Assembly: GCF_029893585.1 (NCBI RefSeq)
Contig: NZ_JARXYX010000036.1
Location: forward strand, 46,404-110,403
DNA: 64,000 nucleotides
Direction of reading: 5' to 3'
DNA from: Streptomyces sp. LBL
Lineage (GTDB): Bacteria; Actinomycetota; Actinomycetes; Streptomycetales; Streptomycetaceae
Positions 53,151-62,499 of the stretch are shown here, piece after piece. The translations under genes and the position numbers were made by a program. Each line of letters starts with the position of its first letter. Position 1 is the stretch's first letter. Below the pieces are notes generated by a model, which searched no databases, was not told where the DNA came from, and saw nothing but the letters and a program-made list of their open reading frames with translations.

Positions 53151-53404
53151 CGTCCGACCTCCCCTGTTCGACACACCAATCCTGGCGCGAACCGAGAATT
53201 GGATGAAGGCCGACTTTAACCGCGGACAAGTTGTCCCTGGCTGGGCTTCAGTCGGCTCGCCCGGGCCTGCGCATCTGCCTGTCGGACGGGTACCGTCCCC
53301 AACACCCGGACCACCGGTTCGAGACCTACCGGAGCGGTTCACCCGAAAGCCCTCCGGGAGCCTGCACGCCATCCACTCATTGACAACGCCCCGGGAGCAG
53401 CCCC

Positions 53405-54202
53405 ATGACGTCTGCCGCACCGTCCTTCGAGCTTCTGTCCGGTGCCGGGAAGTCGCCGGTGATCCTGCATGTGCCGCACTCCGCACGGGAGATACCGGAC
53501 GACGTACGCGCCGGCATCGTGCTCGACGACGAGGCCCTGGAGCGGGAGCTCGACCACATCGTCGACGCGCACACCGCGGAGATCGCCGAGGCAGCGACCG
53601 AGCTGTCCGGCGTCACCCCCTGGCGGTTCGTCAACCGGCTCTCACGGCTGGCCGTGGATCCGGAGCGGTTTCCGGACGAGCGGGAGGAGATGCTCGCCGT
53701 GGGGATGGGGGCCGTGTACACGCGGACCACGCATCGCGAGCCGCTACGGCCCGTGGACACCGACCCCGAGCCGTTGCTCGCGCGGTACTTCCGGCCGTAC
53801 GCCGCCGCGATGACCGAAGCGGTGGCCGAACGGCTGGCTGCCGCCGGGCGGGTCGTGATCATCGACGTGCACTCGTATCCCACCCGGGCGCTGCCCTACG
53901 AGCTGCACGGCCACGGGCCCCGGCCGCCCGTCTGCCTGGGCACCGACTCCTTCCACACCCCGCCGGAGCTGCTCGCCGCCGCACGGAACGCCTTCGCGGG
54001 ACGTGGCAAGGTCGGGCTCGACAGCCCGTTCGGCGGGGCGTACGTGCCGTTGGAGTTCTACGGCAGGGACCCACGGGTGAGCGCGCTGATGGTGGAGATC
54101 CGCCGGGACACGTACATGAGCGAGCCGGGCGGTCCCGCGGGACCTGGACTCGACCGTCTCGCGGAGGCGCTGGCCGCTCTCGTCGACGCCGTGACCGACT
54201 GA
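53405..54202 (+). CDS. N-formylglutamate amidohydrolase-family protein
   Basis: ATG 53405 has GGGAG upstream; 265 residues, the normal family size. Motifs are VILHVPHSAREIPDDVR (metal ligand His near 22-25), ELDHIVDAHTAEIAE, PWRFVNRLSRLAVDPERF, VIIDVHSYPTRALPYE (metal ligand DVHS) and MVEIRRDTYMSEP. The fold is a zinc carboxypeptidase-like hydrolase. In histidine degradation such enzymes release formate and glutamate from N-formylglutamate. No hut genes are adjacent, so the exact substrate is open. Confidence 0.88.
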   Translation: MTSAAPSFELLSGAGKSPVILHVPHSAREIPDDVRAGIVLDDEALERELDHIVDAHTAEIAEAATELSGVTPWRFVNRLSRLAVDPERFPDEREEMLAVGMGAVYTRTTHREPLRPVDTDPEPLLARYFRPYAAAMTEAVAERLAAAGRVVIIDVHSYPTRALPYELHGHGPRPPVCLGTDSFHTPPELLAAARNAFAGRGKVGLDSPFGGAYVPLEFYGRDPRVSALMVEIRRDTYMSEPGGPAGPGLDRLAEALAALVDAVTD

Positions 54203-54367
54203 CCTCTGCGTCGACGAGAGCGAGGCCCTGGTCGTGGTCTTCAAGGAACGGGACGGCGAGCCCGGCCACCGGACAGAACCAGGCCGGCCGTGGCCCGGAG
54301 GCGGGACCACCGCCGGACCGACTGCCAACGCCACCAGTACCGCCACCGCCACCACCGGGCGGAACGG

Positions 54368-55237
54368 TCAGGGTGTGCGGGCGGCGTGGGACGCCCAGTC
54401 CAGGATCTGCACGGCCGCACCGGCGGCCTCCAGGCCCCGGCAACGGGCGTGGTGCCAACGGGTGATGCCGGTGAGGTCGAGCTGGGAGCCGAACGCCGGG
54501 TGGGCGGTCAGGCGGCGGGCGTAGGCCCACAGGGTGGGGTGGCCGGCGATGCGGTGCACCGTCGCGGCGTCCAGGTGGTGCCGGTGCACGGTGTCGAGTT
54601 GCACCAGAGCAACCCACAACTCGACGTCGGCGGCCGTGATCTGATCCCGGATCAGGTATTCCCGCTCGACGAGCCACCGGTCCAGTGAACCCAGTGTCTC
54701 CAGCAGCTTGTCGAGCGCCGCGTCGTGCGCTGCCGGCTCCGAGTCCACTGCGCCGGCCTGTTGCGCGGCCTCCTCGATGCCCTGCCGGCACAGCCGCTCG
54801 ACGGCCTCGATCTCGGACTCCGCACCGCACGGGTACAGCGCCGAGCGGCCTCCGCCGAAGTGCCGGGCCAGGTCACGGGTGATGTCGGGGGCGTGGGTGC
54901 TGACGATCCGCCCCGACCAGTCGTCGCTGAGCACCGGTCCGGCCGCCGGACCGGCGTAGCGGTGCGCACTCGCCTCGTACAGCGGTCGCAGGACGGAATG
55001 TCCCCCGTCGGGACCGTCGGGGACCGCGTCCAGGAACGTGATCGGACAGACGTCGTCAAGACCGAGCAGGCTGTGCACGACGGAGATGCGCAGGCCGCTC
55101 GGACAGGCGGGTGCGAGATGGAGCCGGTAACGGCGCGGGACGGCGTAGTGCCCGCTGCGCGCATCCAGGCCGATCCTCCCCCGGAACGCGGGGGCGGGCT
55201 GGACGGGGCGAACGGTGGCGAGCGGTGTGACGGACAT
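54368..55237 (-). CDS. Xi-class glutathione S-transferase-like protein (glutathionyl-hydroquinone reductase type)
   Basis: ATG 55237 follows GGGGAG; 289 residues. The N-terminal thioredoxin-like part has the candidate catalytic Cys in HLAPACPSGLR (Xi-class enzymes have Cys-Pro-Trp/Ser-Ala). The C-terminal helical GST domain includes LDRWLVEREYLIRDQITAAD and VELWVALVQLDTV, with the conserved D of the ITAAD-type cap. Actinomycetes use mycothiol rather than glutathione, so the thiol partner is uncertain. It may reduce quinone conjugates. Its 3' side faces the N-formylglutamate amidohydrolase gene. Confidence 0.78.
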   Translation of the reverse strand: MSVTPLATVRPVQPAPAFRGRIGLDARSGHYAVPRRYRLHLAPACPSGLRISVVHSLLGLDDVCPITFLDAVPDGPDGGHSVLRPLYEASAHRYAGPAAGPVLSDDWSGRIVSTHAPDITRDLARHFGGGRSALYPCGAESEIEAVERLCRQGIEEAAQQAGAVDSEPAAHDAALDKLLETLGSLDRWLVEREYLIRDQITAADVELWVALVQLDTVHRHHLDAATVHRIAGHPTLWAYARRLTAHPAFGSQLDLTGITRWHHARCRGLEAAGAAVQILDWASHAARTP

Positions 55238-55638
55238 GGGTCTCCCCGGGGGTGTCGGGTGCGCAGACGTACGCGCGGCGGAAGCGTCGTCGGGGGCGGC
55301 CGGGTTCAGCCGAGGGGGCTGATCGCGCTGCGGATTCGCAGCAGATCGATGTGCCGGCGGGAAGTCAGCAGAGGGGATTTCGGCGACGTACGGCTCACTC
55401 GGCCGCTGCCCGACTCATGGCGCCCCATGCTTCCCTACCTGTTCACTAGGATTCCCCCCTGGAGTGTCGATCCGCCCCGGGCGTGCGTCAAGAGGGCGTC
55501 CAGGGGGCGGGCATGTCGTCCGCGCGCCCCCTGAACACCCTCTTGGGGAGATCTCGCACCCCTGCACACGTTTCCGCCTCCGCGAACCCCCGCCCAGGTC
55601 GGGCGGAGCGCGGTGGCGAACCGTGCCGGGCCCTCGGG
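55238..55638. other. Intergenic stretch with no recognised gene
   Basis: It lies between the GST start and the TauD stop. Frames on both strands lack family similarity. A GC-rich repeated GGGCG(T/G)CC pattern near 55495-55545 could fold into hairpins but no clean terminator is seen. Confidence 0.35.
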
Positions 55639-56688
55639 TCAGACCTGTGCGAGCACTCCGTTCGTCGAGGCGCCGGAGGCGATGCCGTACGTCGGCTCGG
55701 GCACCGACCGCGGCGCGAGGAGCGTGGAGGGGCGTCCGTCCACGCCGACCGGTACGTCGCCGTCGATGGTGATGCGGCGCAGGGTGCGCTCGTGGGCGTC
55801 GGAGTCGTCGACGCCGTAGTGCTGGGTGGCGCGGTTGTCCCAGATGGCGACGTCCCCGGCACGCCACTGCCAACGGACGGTGTTCTCCGGGCGTTCGACG
55901 TGCGCCTGGAGGACACCGATGAGGGCGCGCGAGTCGTGGCCGTTGAAGCCGGTGAGCTTCTGCAGGAAGCTCCCGAGGATCAGCGTGCGTTCGCCGGTCT
56001 CGGGGTGGACGCGTACGACCGGGTGCTCGGTCTCGAACTTGACGGCGGTGAACACCTTGCGGTGCTCTTCCAGCTCCCGGGAAGGCGCGCCGGGGCGGCT
56101 GGCGGCGTAGTCGTAGTCGTTGGTGTGCACACCGCGCACACTGTCGGCCAACACCCGCAGGGGCTCGGGGAGTTCGGCGTAGGCGGCGGCCGTGTTGGCC
56201 CACAGGGTGTTGCCGCCGTAGGGCGGGATGACCTCGGCGCGCAGGATGGAGAAGGCCGGGTAGGCGGGCACGAAGGTGACGTCGGTGTGCCACTGGTTGG
56301 CGCGGCCGCCGTGGTCGTTGTCGATGCCGAGGGCGTAACGGCCGTCCACAGAGGGCACGGTCGGATGCGCGACGAGCTCCCCGAGCAGCCGCCCGAACGC
56401 CTCGTGCCCCTCGACGTCGAGGTGGTGCTGGTCGCGGAAGAAGACGACCTTGTGCTCCAGGAGGGCGGCGCGGATCACGGCGACGGTGGCCTCGTGCAGG
56501 TCACCGCCGAGGCGGACGCCGGAGATCACGGCCCCGATACGGCCGCCGACCTTGTCGACGCCGAGGGCGGCGGGGGACGGGGCAGTGGTGGCGGAGGCAG
56601 TGGTGGCGGGTGGGGTGGCGGGTGGGGTGGCGTCCGGGGCAGTGGCGTCCGGGGCAGTCGTGGGAGCGGCGGGAGCGGCGGAGGTCAT
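55639..56688 (-). CDS. TauD/TfdA-family Fe(II)/2-oxoglutarate-dependent dioxygenase
   Basis: The start is ATG 56688 (MTSAAPAAPTTAP) behind AAAGGG; 349 residues. The first 45 are an Ala/Thr/Pro-rich disordered leader with DATAPDAT-type repeats, absent from typical TauD. The catalytic core follows: GVDKVGGRIGAVISGVRLGG, ALLEHKVVFFRDQHHLDVEG, the facial-triad HxD in QWHTDVTF, the distal His in DNRATQHYGV, and the 2-oxoglutarate Arg in RTLRRITIDGD. It is a cytoplasmic oxygenase, probably releasing sulfite from an alkylsulfonate or sulfate ester. No transporter gene adjoins it. Confidence 0.88.
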   Translation of the reverse strand: MTSAAPAAPTTAPDATAPDATPPATPPATTASATTAPSPAALGVDKVGGRIGAVISGVRLGGDLHEATVAVIRAALLEHKVVFFRDQHHLDVEGHEAFGRLLGELVAHPTVPSVDGRYALGIDNDHGGRANQWHTDVTFVPAYPAFSILRAEVIPPYGGNTLWANTAAAYAELPEPLRVLADSVRGVHTNDYDYAASRPGAPSRELEEHRKVFTAVKFETEHPVVRVHPETGERTLILGSFLQKLTGFNGHDSRALIGVLQAHVERPENTVRWQWRAGDVAIWDNRATQHYGVDDSDAHERTLRRITIDGDVPVGVDGRPSTLLAPRSVPEPTYGIASGASTNGVLAQV

Positions 56689-57082
56689 CGCGGGGCCCTT
56701 TCGATGGGTGCCTGAGGTGCGGGCGGCTGCGCGAAGCGGTCGCGGGTGCACTGTTAGTTACGCTCGGAGCGGAAGGAAATCCACGCAGGTGATTGCGCTA
56801 GCCTGGCACGAGATACGGGCTGGCGCTGCGGTCAGCGACACGCGCGGACAGCCGGGGCAGGACACCCCAGGCCGGCACGAAGCCGCGGAACGAGGAGATT
56901 CATCGCGGTCATAGCCACGATCATGGGCATCGCCCGGTGCCCGGTCAAGGCTCTCCGGCCCCGCTTCACGACCCTGCAACACGCCTGACACTCCCGGCAC
57001 GACCACAATGGTCCCGCCACCCGGGTCCCGAACGGTCTCCGGGCACGGCATTTTGGTGGCCACCGCGTAGGGAAGGACTCGC
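56689..57082. other. Divergent intergenic region of the dioxygenase and ROK regulator
   Basis: No gene is recognised. It must hold the promoters of both flanking genes, but I could not assign clear -35/-10 pairs or a convincing operator. Confidence 0.4.
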
Positions 57083-58291
57083 ATGTCGACCACCGTTCCC
57101 CCTGCCGTCCGCTCCCCCGGCGACGGCCGCCGGGAGGCCAACGCCGCGTCGGTGCTGCGGGCCGTGCTCGACCACGGTCCGGTGGCCCGCAGCGGGATCG
57201 CCCGGCTGTCCGGGCTGAGCCCGGCGGCCGTCTCCCGGCAGTGCACGGACCTGGCCCGGCTCGGTCTGGTGCGCGAGGTGCCGGAGCTGATCGCGGCGAG
57301 CGGTGTGGGTCGCCCACAGATCCCGGTGGACCTGCGCACCGGTGACGCGGGCGGGCCCCTGGTCGCGGGGGTGCACATCGGGGTGCCCTCGTCCGGCTTC
57401 GGCCTGACGGATCTGCGCGGCACGCTGGTGGCCCGGCAGAACCTCTCGCACGACGGGATCCCCGCCACCGAACTGCGCGAGCGGGTGGGCCGGGCGCTGG
57501 CCGCTTTCCTCGCCGACCGGACCCCGCCCGGCGCCCGGGTCCTCGGGGTGGGCGCGGCGATCGGCGGCTGGGTGGATCCGGCCGCCGACACCGTCGTACG
57601 GCATGACGCGCTCGGCTGGCACGGGTATCCGCTCGGAGCGGACCTACGGCGGCACACCGGGCTGCCCGTCCGGGTCGACAACCACGCCCGTGCCGTCGCC
57701 CAGTCCGAGCTGCTCTTCGGCCGGCCCGCGGCCCGGCGTTCCCTGCTGCATCTGTTCGTCGGCAACGTGGTGGACGCGGCGCTCGCCGTCGCGGGCGTGG
57801 TGCACAGCGGTCCCCGCTCGGGCGCGGGTGACGTGGCGCATCTCCCGGTGCCGGACAGTTCGGTGCCGTGCCCGTGCGGCCGTACGGGCTGCCTGGAGGC
57901 GACCGTCTCCGACACCGCCCTCGCCGGGCGCGCGGTCGAGGCCGGTCTGATTCCCGAGCCCGCCGCCGGGCTGCTGGTGGACGCGGCGGCGGCCGGGGAC
58001 CGGCGGGCCGACGCGTTGCTCCGGGAGCGTGCGCGAGCGGTGGGGCGGGCGACGGGGCTTCTCCTCGACGTGCTCAACCCCGACCTGGTCGTGATCACCG
58101 AACGGTCGAGCGCGCTCCAGCCCGAGTACCTCGACGAGATCCGGACGGCGGCGATCGCCCACGCCCACGTCTGCGACGACCCAGAACGGATCGTGGTCCC
58201 CCACGCCGGCCCGGCCGTCCTCCTCGTGGCGGCAGCGACCGTCGCCCTGAACCCGCTGTTCAAGAGCCCGTTGCAGATCGACGCCGGGTGA
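57083..58291 (+). CDS. ROK-family transcriptional regulator
   Basis: 402 residues from ATG 57083 (AAGGACTCGC upstream). The N-terminal winged HTH (residues about 15-75) contains ANAASVLRAVLDHGPVARSG and LSGLSPAAVSRQCTDLARLG. The ROK domain follows, with VGVGAAIGGWVDPA and a zinc cluster CPCGRTGCLEA. In ROK repressors this domain senses a sugar. The kinase-type DNGAxA motif appears as VDNHARAVA, so catalytic kinase activity is unlikely. It is immediately upstream of a second regulator and the GH53/PL9 genes, so a role in plant-polysaccharide control is inferred. Confidence 0.9.
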   Translation: MSTTVPPAVRSPGDGRREANAASVLRAVLDHGPVARSGIARLSGLSPAAVSRQCTDLARLGLVREVPELIAASGVGRPQIPVDLRTGDAGGPLVAGVHIGVPSSGFGLTDLRGTLVARQNLSHDGIPATELRERVGRALAAFLADRTPPGARVLGVGAAIGGWVDPAADTVVRHDALGWHGYPLGADLRRHTGLPVRVDNHARAVAQSELLFGRPAARRSLLHLFVGNVVDAALAVAGVVHSGPRSGAGDVAHLPVPDSSVPCPCGRTGCLEATVSDTALAGRAVEAGLIPEPAAGLLVDAAAAGDRRADALLRERARAVGRATGLLLDVLNPDLVVITERSSALQPEYLDEIRTAAIAHAHVCDDPERIVVPHAGPAVLLVAAATVALNPLFKSPLQIDAG

Positions 58292-58341
58292 CCGATGCAG
58301 TGTGCGGGTTAGGATGCTTCACATCTGCTCACAGGGGGGCC

Positions 58342-59472
58342 GTGTCCGACATGCTCGTTGCACAGCGGCATGAGCAACTGGTCAGGGAGCTGGAGGCATC
58401 CGCGGGGCTGAAGGTCACCGACCTCGCCGCGCGCCTGAACGTCTCGCGCGCCACCATCCGGCGGGATCTGCTGGACCTGGAGGCCGAGGGGCGGGTGACC
58501 CGGGTCCGCGGGGGCGCCGTGCCCGCGACGCCCCACCGCGCCGGGCAGCCGTCCGAGCCGCGGCCTGTGGTCGCGCCGTCGGCTCCTCCCCACGCCCACC
58601 CCGGGCCGACTTCGGTCCATACGCTCGGGTTGCTGGTCCCCTCGGCGCACTACTACTACCCGCGGATCGTCGCCGGTGTGCAGGCGGTGGCCGCCGAGCG
58701 GGGCGTCCGCGTCGTCATCGGCCTGAGCGACTACTCGTACCCGAACGACACCCAGCAGATCCAGGAGTTGGCCGCGTCCGGCGCGACCGGGCTGCTGGTG
58801 GCCTCCGCCACGGGCCACACCCTGCCTCGGGAGCCGTTCGAACAACTGCGGGCCGGCGGGCTGCCGTTCGTCCTGATGGAACGTCAGCCGTACGACCGCT
58901 ACGCGCCGTGCGAGTTCGTGGCCACCGATCACCGGCAGGGCGCGTTCGGAGCGGTCGGACACCTCAGGGACCTGGGGCACGACCGGGTGGGTCTGTTCAC
59001 CAACAGCAGCCCCACCGCGCCCCTGCTCCGCGAGGGGTACGAGGCGGCCGTCCGGCACCTGGGCCTCGCCTCCGGCGCGCCGGTCCTGGACAGCGGGCGC
59101 CCCAGGCTCGGCCCCGAGGAGGCCACCCGGCTCTATGACCGGTTCATCAAGGAGTGCCTGGCCGACGGCACCCGGGCCGTGCTGGTGCACTCCGACCACG
59201 ACGCGATCGAGCTGATGCGGCGGATGCGCTCCCATGGCCTGCGCACGCCGGACGACCTCGCGCTGATCGCTTACGACGACGAGATCGCCGCCCTGGCCGA
59301 CGTGCCCCTGACCGCGGTGGCGCCGCCCAAGCACGAGATCGGTACGCAGGCCGCGCGGCTGCTACTCGACCGCCTCGACGCGGCCGACCCGTCGGCCGTG
59401 CCCGTCCGCCAAGTACTCATCCAGCCCCGCCTGATCGTCAGATCCTCCTGCGGAGCCGCCGCCCGGGCCTGA
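58342..59472 (+). CDS. Hybrid regulator: DeoR-type HTH joined to a LacI-type sugar-binding domain
   Basis: The start is GTG 58342 (VSDMLVAQRHEQLV) after GGGGGG; ATG 58351 is an alternative. 376 residues. Residues 5-60 are a DeoR-type HTH (LKVTDLAARLNVSRATIRRD, LLDLEAEGRVTRVRGGAVPA). A Pro/His-rich linker (62-90) leads to a PBP type I domain as in LacI/GalR (TLGLLVPSAHYYYPRIVAGV, GLRTPDDLALIAYDDEIAAL). This domain order is known among actinobacterial regulators. The start is 50 bases after the ROK gene. It likely senses a galactan or pectin-derived sugar, by context. Confidence 0.9.
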   Translation: MSDMLVAQRHEQLVRELEASAGLKVTDLAARLNVSRATIRRDLLDLEAEGRVTRVRGGAVPATPHRAGQPSEPRPVVAPSAPPHAHPGPTSVHTLGLLVPSAHYYYPRIVAGVQAVAAERGVRVVIGLSDYSYPNDTQQIQELAASGATGLLVASATGHTLPREPFEQLRAGGLPFVLMERQPYDRYAPCEFVATDHRQGAFGAVGHLRDLGHDRVGLFTNSSPTAPLLREGYEAAVRHLGLASGAPVLDSGRPRLGPEEATRLYDRFIKECLADGTRAVLVHSDHDAIELMRRMRSHGLRTPDDLALIAYDDEIAALADVPLTAVAPPKHEIGTQAARLLLDRLDAADPSAVPVRQVLIQPRLIVRSSCGAAARA

Positions 59473-59534
59473 ACACCCGCCCGCGCCACCGCCTCTCGGG
59501 TTTGTTCCTTCCTGGTTCAACTTGGCGGTTTCTC

Positions 59535-59582
59535 TTGACACTTGATGGACCCGAGTGCAGCATCATGCAGCAATCTGTTGCT
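59535..59582 (+). promoter_or_regulatory. Candidate promoter and operator for the GH53/PL9 genes
   Basis: TTGACA at 59535-59540 with a weak -10 (CAGCAT) 17 bases on. It is followed by an inverted repeat AGCAA-N4-TTGCT at 59569-59582, placed for repression. A 14-bp direct repeat (TTGATGTCTGACGC) follows at about 59610-59650. Confidence 0.4.
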
Positions 59583-59736
59583 CAGTGATTCAAAATGCCG
59601 CACCACCCCACCTGATGTCTGACGCTTGATGTCTGACGCTTGATGTCCGAGCCGGACCTGTCATGAACTTGCCATTCACCGTCTGTTGCACCCGTGGCAT
59701 GTCCGCCGCCTACCGCAGAGAGGTCTGGAAGTGGAC

Positions 59737-60777
59737 ATGGGACAGGAACATGCACAACGACCGGCCGGTGTGCGCCGCCGAACGGTACTGCTGGGCGCCG
59801 CGGCCGGTGCCGGAGCGGTGGCGCTCGGAACCGGCATCGCCCCCGCCCAGGCACAGGCCGCGCCGTTCGTCCGGGGCGCGGACATCAGCTGGATGCCGCA
59901 GATGGAGGCACGGGGCTACTACTGGACCAACAGCGCCGGAGTACGGCAGGACCTGTTCACGATCCTCAAGGGGTACGGCATCACCGCCGTCAGCCTGCGG
60001 TCCTGGGTCAACCCCTCCAGCGATCCGGCCAACGGCCACTGCAGCGTCGAGGAGACCGCTCAGCTGGCACAGCGGGCCAAGAACGCCGGCCTGCAGGTCC
60101 TCATCGGATTCCACTTCGGCGACACCTGGAACTCGGCCGGAGTGCAGAACCCGCCGGCGGCCTGGGCCGGCCTGGACTACGGCGGGATGCGTGACGCCAT
60201 GTTCGACTACGTCTACCACTCGTGCAACGTCATCAAGTACTACGGCGTGACGCCGGCCTGGGTGAAGATCGGCAACGAGACCAACTCCGGCATCTGCAAA
60301 CCGGTCGGCAGCCTCAGCAGGCCCGCGCAGATGACCGGTCTGCTGAACGCCGCGTACGACATGTCCAAGCAGGTCTTCCCGAGCACCCCGGTGCTGGTGC
60401 ATCTGGCCCAGCCACAGAACCTCTCCGGCGTCGAGAACTTCCTCGACGCCTACCGGGACAACGGCGGGAAGTGGGACGTCACCGGCCTGTCCTCGTACGC
60501 GCAGGGCGGCAACGTACCCGGCGTGCTGGCCAACATGCAGACCATCCAGTCCCGTTACGGCAAGCCGGTCATGCAGGTGGAGTACGGCGGTCCGGTGGGC
60601 AAGCCCACCCAGGTGCGCGACTCGCTGCGGGCGTTCGTCACCGGGCTGCAGAGCTTCGGCGGCCTGGGCACCTTCTTCTGGGAACCCGAGGGCTACCCCT
60701 CGTTCAACAGCTACAACAGCTCGGCCTGGGACGAAAGCACCCGGCGCCCCACGGCGGCCCTGGACGGCTTCCTATGA
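59737..60777 (+). CDS. Secreted GH53 endo-beta-1,4-galactanase
   Basis: The start is ATG 59737 (MGQEHAQRPAGVRRRTVLLG); in-frame GTG 59731 is possible. 346 residues. A twin-arginine-type signal (VRRRTVLLGAAAGAGAVALG, cleavage near AQA-AP) directs export. The mature enzyme begins FVRGADISWMPQMEARGYYW, the GH53 N-terminal strand. The acid/base Glu lies in KIGNETNSGI and the nucleophile Glu in MQVEYGGP. It cleaves beta-1,4-galactan side chains of pectin rhamnogalacturonan I. It is followed 64 bases later by a pectin-lyase-type gene. Confidence 0.9.
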   Translation: MGQEHAQRPAGVRRRTVLLGAAAGAGAVALGTGIAPAQAQAAPFVRGADISWMPQMEARGYYWTNSAGVRQDLFTILKGYGITAVSLRSWVNPSSDPANGHCSVEETAQLAQRAKNAGLQVLIGFHFGDTWNSAGVQNPPAAWAGLDYGGMRDAMFDYVYHSCNVIKYYGVTPAWVKIGNETNSGICKPVGSLSRPAQMTGLLNAAYDMSKQVFPSTPVLVHLAQPQNLSGVENFLDAYRDNGGKWDVTGLSSYAQGGNVPGVLANMQTIQSRYGKPVMQVEYGGPVGKPTQVRDSLRAFVTGLQSFGGLGTFFWEPEGYPSFNSYNSSAWDESTRRPTAALDGFL

Positions 60778-60841
60778 ACGCCCGTCCGCCCGTTGTCGGA
60801 TCCGCGCCAGAAACGTCCCCAGCCGCCGTCCGGAGCGAGCC

Positions 60842-62188
60842 ATGAAACCTGCCATGACCGTGCCCTCTGCCCTTCTTCTCTCGACCAGCACGTTCCTGTT
60901 GAGTTCCCTCGCGATGGCTCCCCCTTCGGCAGCCGTGAGCGGCAGCGCGGCCGCAAAGATCTATTACGTCGCCCCGAACGGCAGTGACACCGCCGCGGGG
61001 ACGCAGGCCGCTCCCTGGGCCTCGATCGCCCATGCGCAGACCGTCGTCGGGGCGGGTGACACGGTGTACTTCCGGGGCGGCACCTATGCCTACTCCCACG
61101 GGATCAACAGCTGCGCAAGCCAGACGGACAGAGTCGACGCGATCACCCTTGCCAAGAGCGGCAGTTCGGGCAACCCGATCCACTACGTGGCCTACCCGGG
61201 GGAAAACCCGGTCTTCGATTTCTCGCGCATGACGGACGACTGCCGGATCAAGGGCTTCGACGTCACCGGCAGCTGGATCCACCTCAAAGGGCTGGAAGTC
61301 ACCGGCGTGCGGCAGAACAACAAACTGAACCACGAGTCCTGGGGGATCTGGGTCTCCGGGAGCAACAACACGTTCGAGCAGATCGACTCCCATCACCACA
61401 TGGGACCCGGCCTGTTCCTCCAGAAGGGCGGCGGCAACCTCGTTCTCAACTCGGATTCACACGACAACTACGACCCGAACAGCTCAAGTGGAGCCGGGGA
61501 GAACGCCGACGGATTCGGCGCGCACATCTCGGCCGGCAGTCCCGGGAACGTGTTCCGGGGCTGCCGGGCGTGGGGGAACTCCGACGACGGGTTCGACCTC
61601 ATCAGCGCCTACTCGTCCGTGACCATCGAGAACTCCTGGGCGTGGCGGAACGGGTACATACCGGGAACGACCACGGGAGCCGGCAACGGAAACGGCTTCA
61701 AGGCGGGTGGTTACGGCGGCGACTACGACGCCGGCGCCGTCAAACACACCGTCCGCACCTCGGTGGCCTTCGCCAACAGGGCGGCGGGTTTCTACGCCAA
61801 CCACCACCCGCTCGCCAACGACTTCTTCAACAACACCGGCTACGGAAACCACCCCGACTTCAACATGCTGGGAGTCGACTCGAGCGGCGCCGCCGTCGGC
61901 CGGGGAAAGCTCCGCAACAACATCGCCTACACCGGGACCCTGACGTCGAACATGAGCGGCACCGATGCCGCCTACAACTCCTGGAACCTGGGCATCGCCC
62001 TGTCGGACTCGCAGTTCCGGAGTGTCTCGACGTCCGGTTGGGACGCGCCCCGCCAAGCCGACGGCGGTCTGCCCGTACCGCCCGGCCTCCGCCTCGCGGC
62101 GAGCAGCACTTTGATCAACAAAGGCGTCGACATCGGTCTGCCGTACAGCGGTCCGGCACCGGATCTCGGTGCGTTCGAGACCTCCTGA
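60842..62188 (+). CDS. Secreted right-handed beta-helix polysaccharide lyase (PL9-type)
   Basis: ATG 60842 follows GGAGCGAG; 448 residues. The signal peptide is at 1-31 (LLLSTSTFLLSSLAMAPPSA). The mature part starts KIYYVAPNGSDTAAGTQAAP, the DUF1565-like entry of parallel beta-helix enzymes. The signature SGAGENADGFGAHIS, followed by GNSDDGFDLISAYS (a calcium-binding acidic patch), is characteristic of PL9 pectate and rhamnogalacturonan lyases. It acts outside the cell. Pairing with GH53 and two regulators suggests degradation of pectin rhamnogalacturonan I. Exact specificity (pectate or RG-I) is not determined. Confidence 0.87.
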   Translation: MKPAMTVPSALLLSTSTFLLSSLAMAPPSAAVSGSAAAKIYYVAPNGSDTAAGTQAAPWASIAHAQTVVGAGDTVYFRGGTYAYSHGINSCASQTDRVDAITLAKSGSSGNPIHYVAYPGENPVFDFSRMTDDCRIKGFDVTGSWIHLKGLEVTGVRQNNKLNHESWGIWVSGSNNTFEQIDSHHHMGPGLFLQKGGGNLVLNSDSHDNYDPNSSSGAGENADGFGAHISAGSPGNVFRGCRAWGNSDDGFDLISAYSSVTIENSWAWRNGYIPGTTTGAGNGNGFKAGGYGGDYDAGAVKHTVRTSVAFANRAAGFYANHHPLANDFFNNTGYGNHPDFNMLGVDSSGAAVGRGKLRNNIAYTGTLTSNMSGTDAAYNSWNLGIALSDSQFRSVSTSGWDAPRQADGGLPVPPGLRLAASSTLINKGVDIGLPYSGPAPDLGAFETS

Positions 62189-62212
62189 GCCATCGGCTCC
62201 GTCCGGACACGA

Positions 62213-62250
62213 CGGAGGCCGTCTTCCCATTCCTGAGAAGACGGCCTCCG
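62213..62250 (+). terminator. Strong hairpin terminator after the PL9 gene
   Basis: A 14-bp perfect stem (CGGAGGCCGTCTTC / GAAGACGGCCTCCG) with a 10-base loop, starting 25 bases after the stop. Confidence 0.8.
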
Positions 62251-62499
62251 ACCTGCCAAGAAGCTGGTCGGGACGACGCCCGTGTGCGTACTGTTCAGGG
62301 GAGCGGGCACCGTGTGGTCCCCAACTGGTCCCCACGGTAGTGAGGTCGACGAGGGGCGTTGGCCTCTCGCAGAGGAATCCCTGCTCGGTCGGGCAGACGG
62401 GCGCAAGAGGCATCTTCCCGGAAGGCACTCTGGAGTGGTTCCACGACGTGACCCAGTCGTTGCGATCCTCGGACACCCCGCAGGCAGCCGCCACAGATC

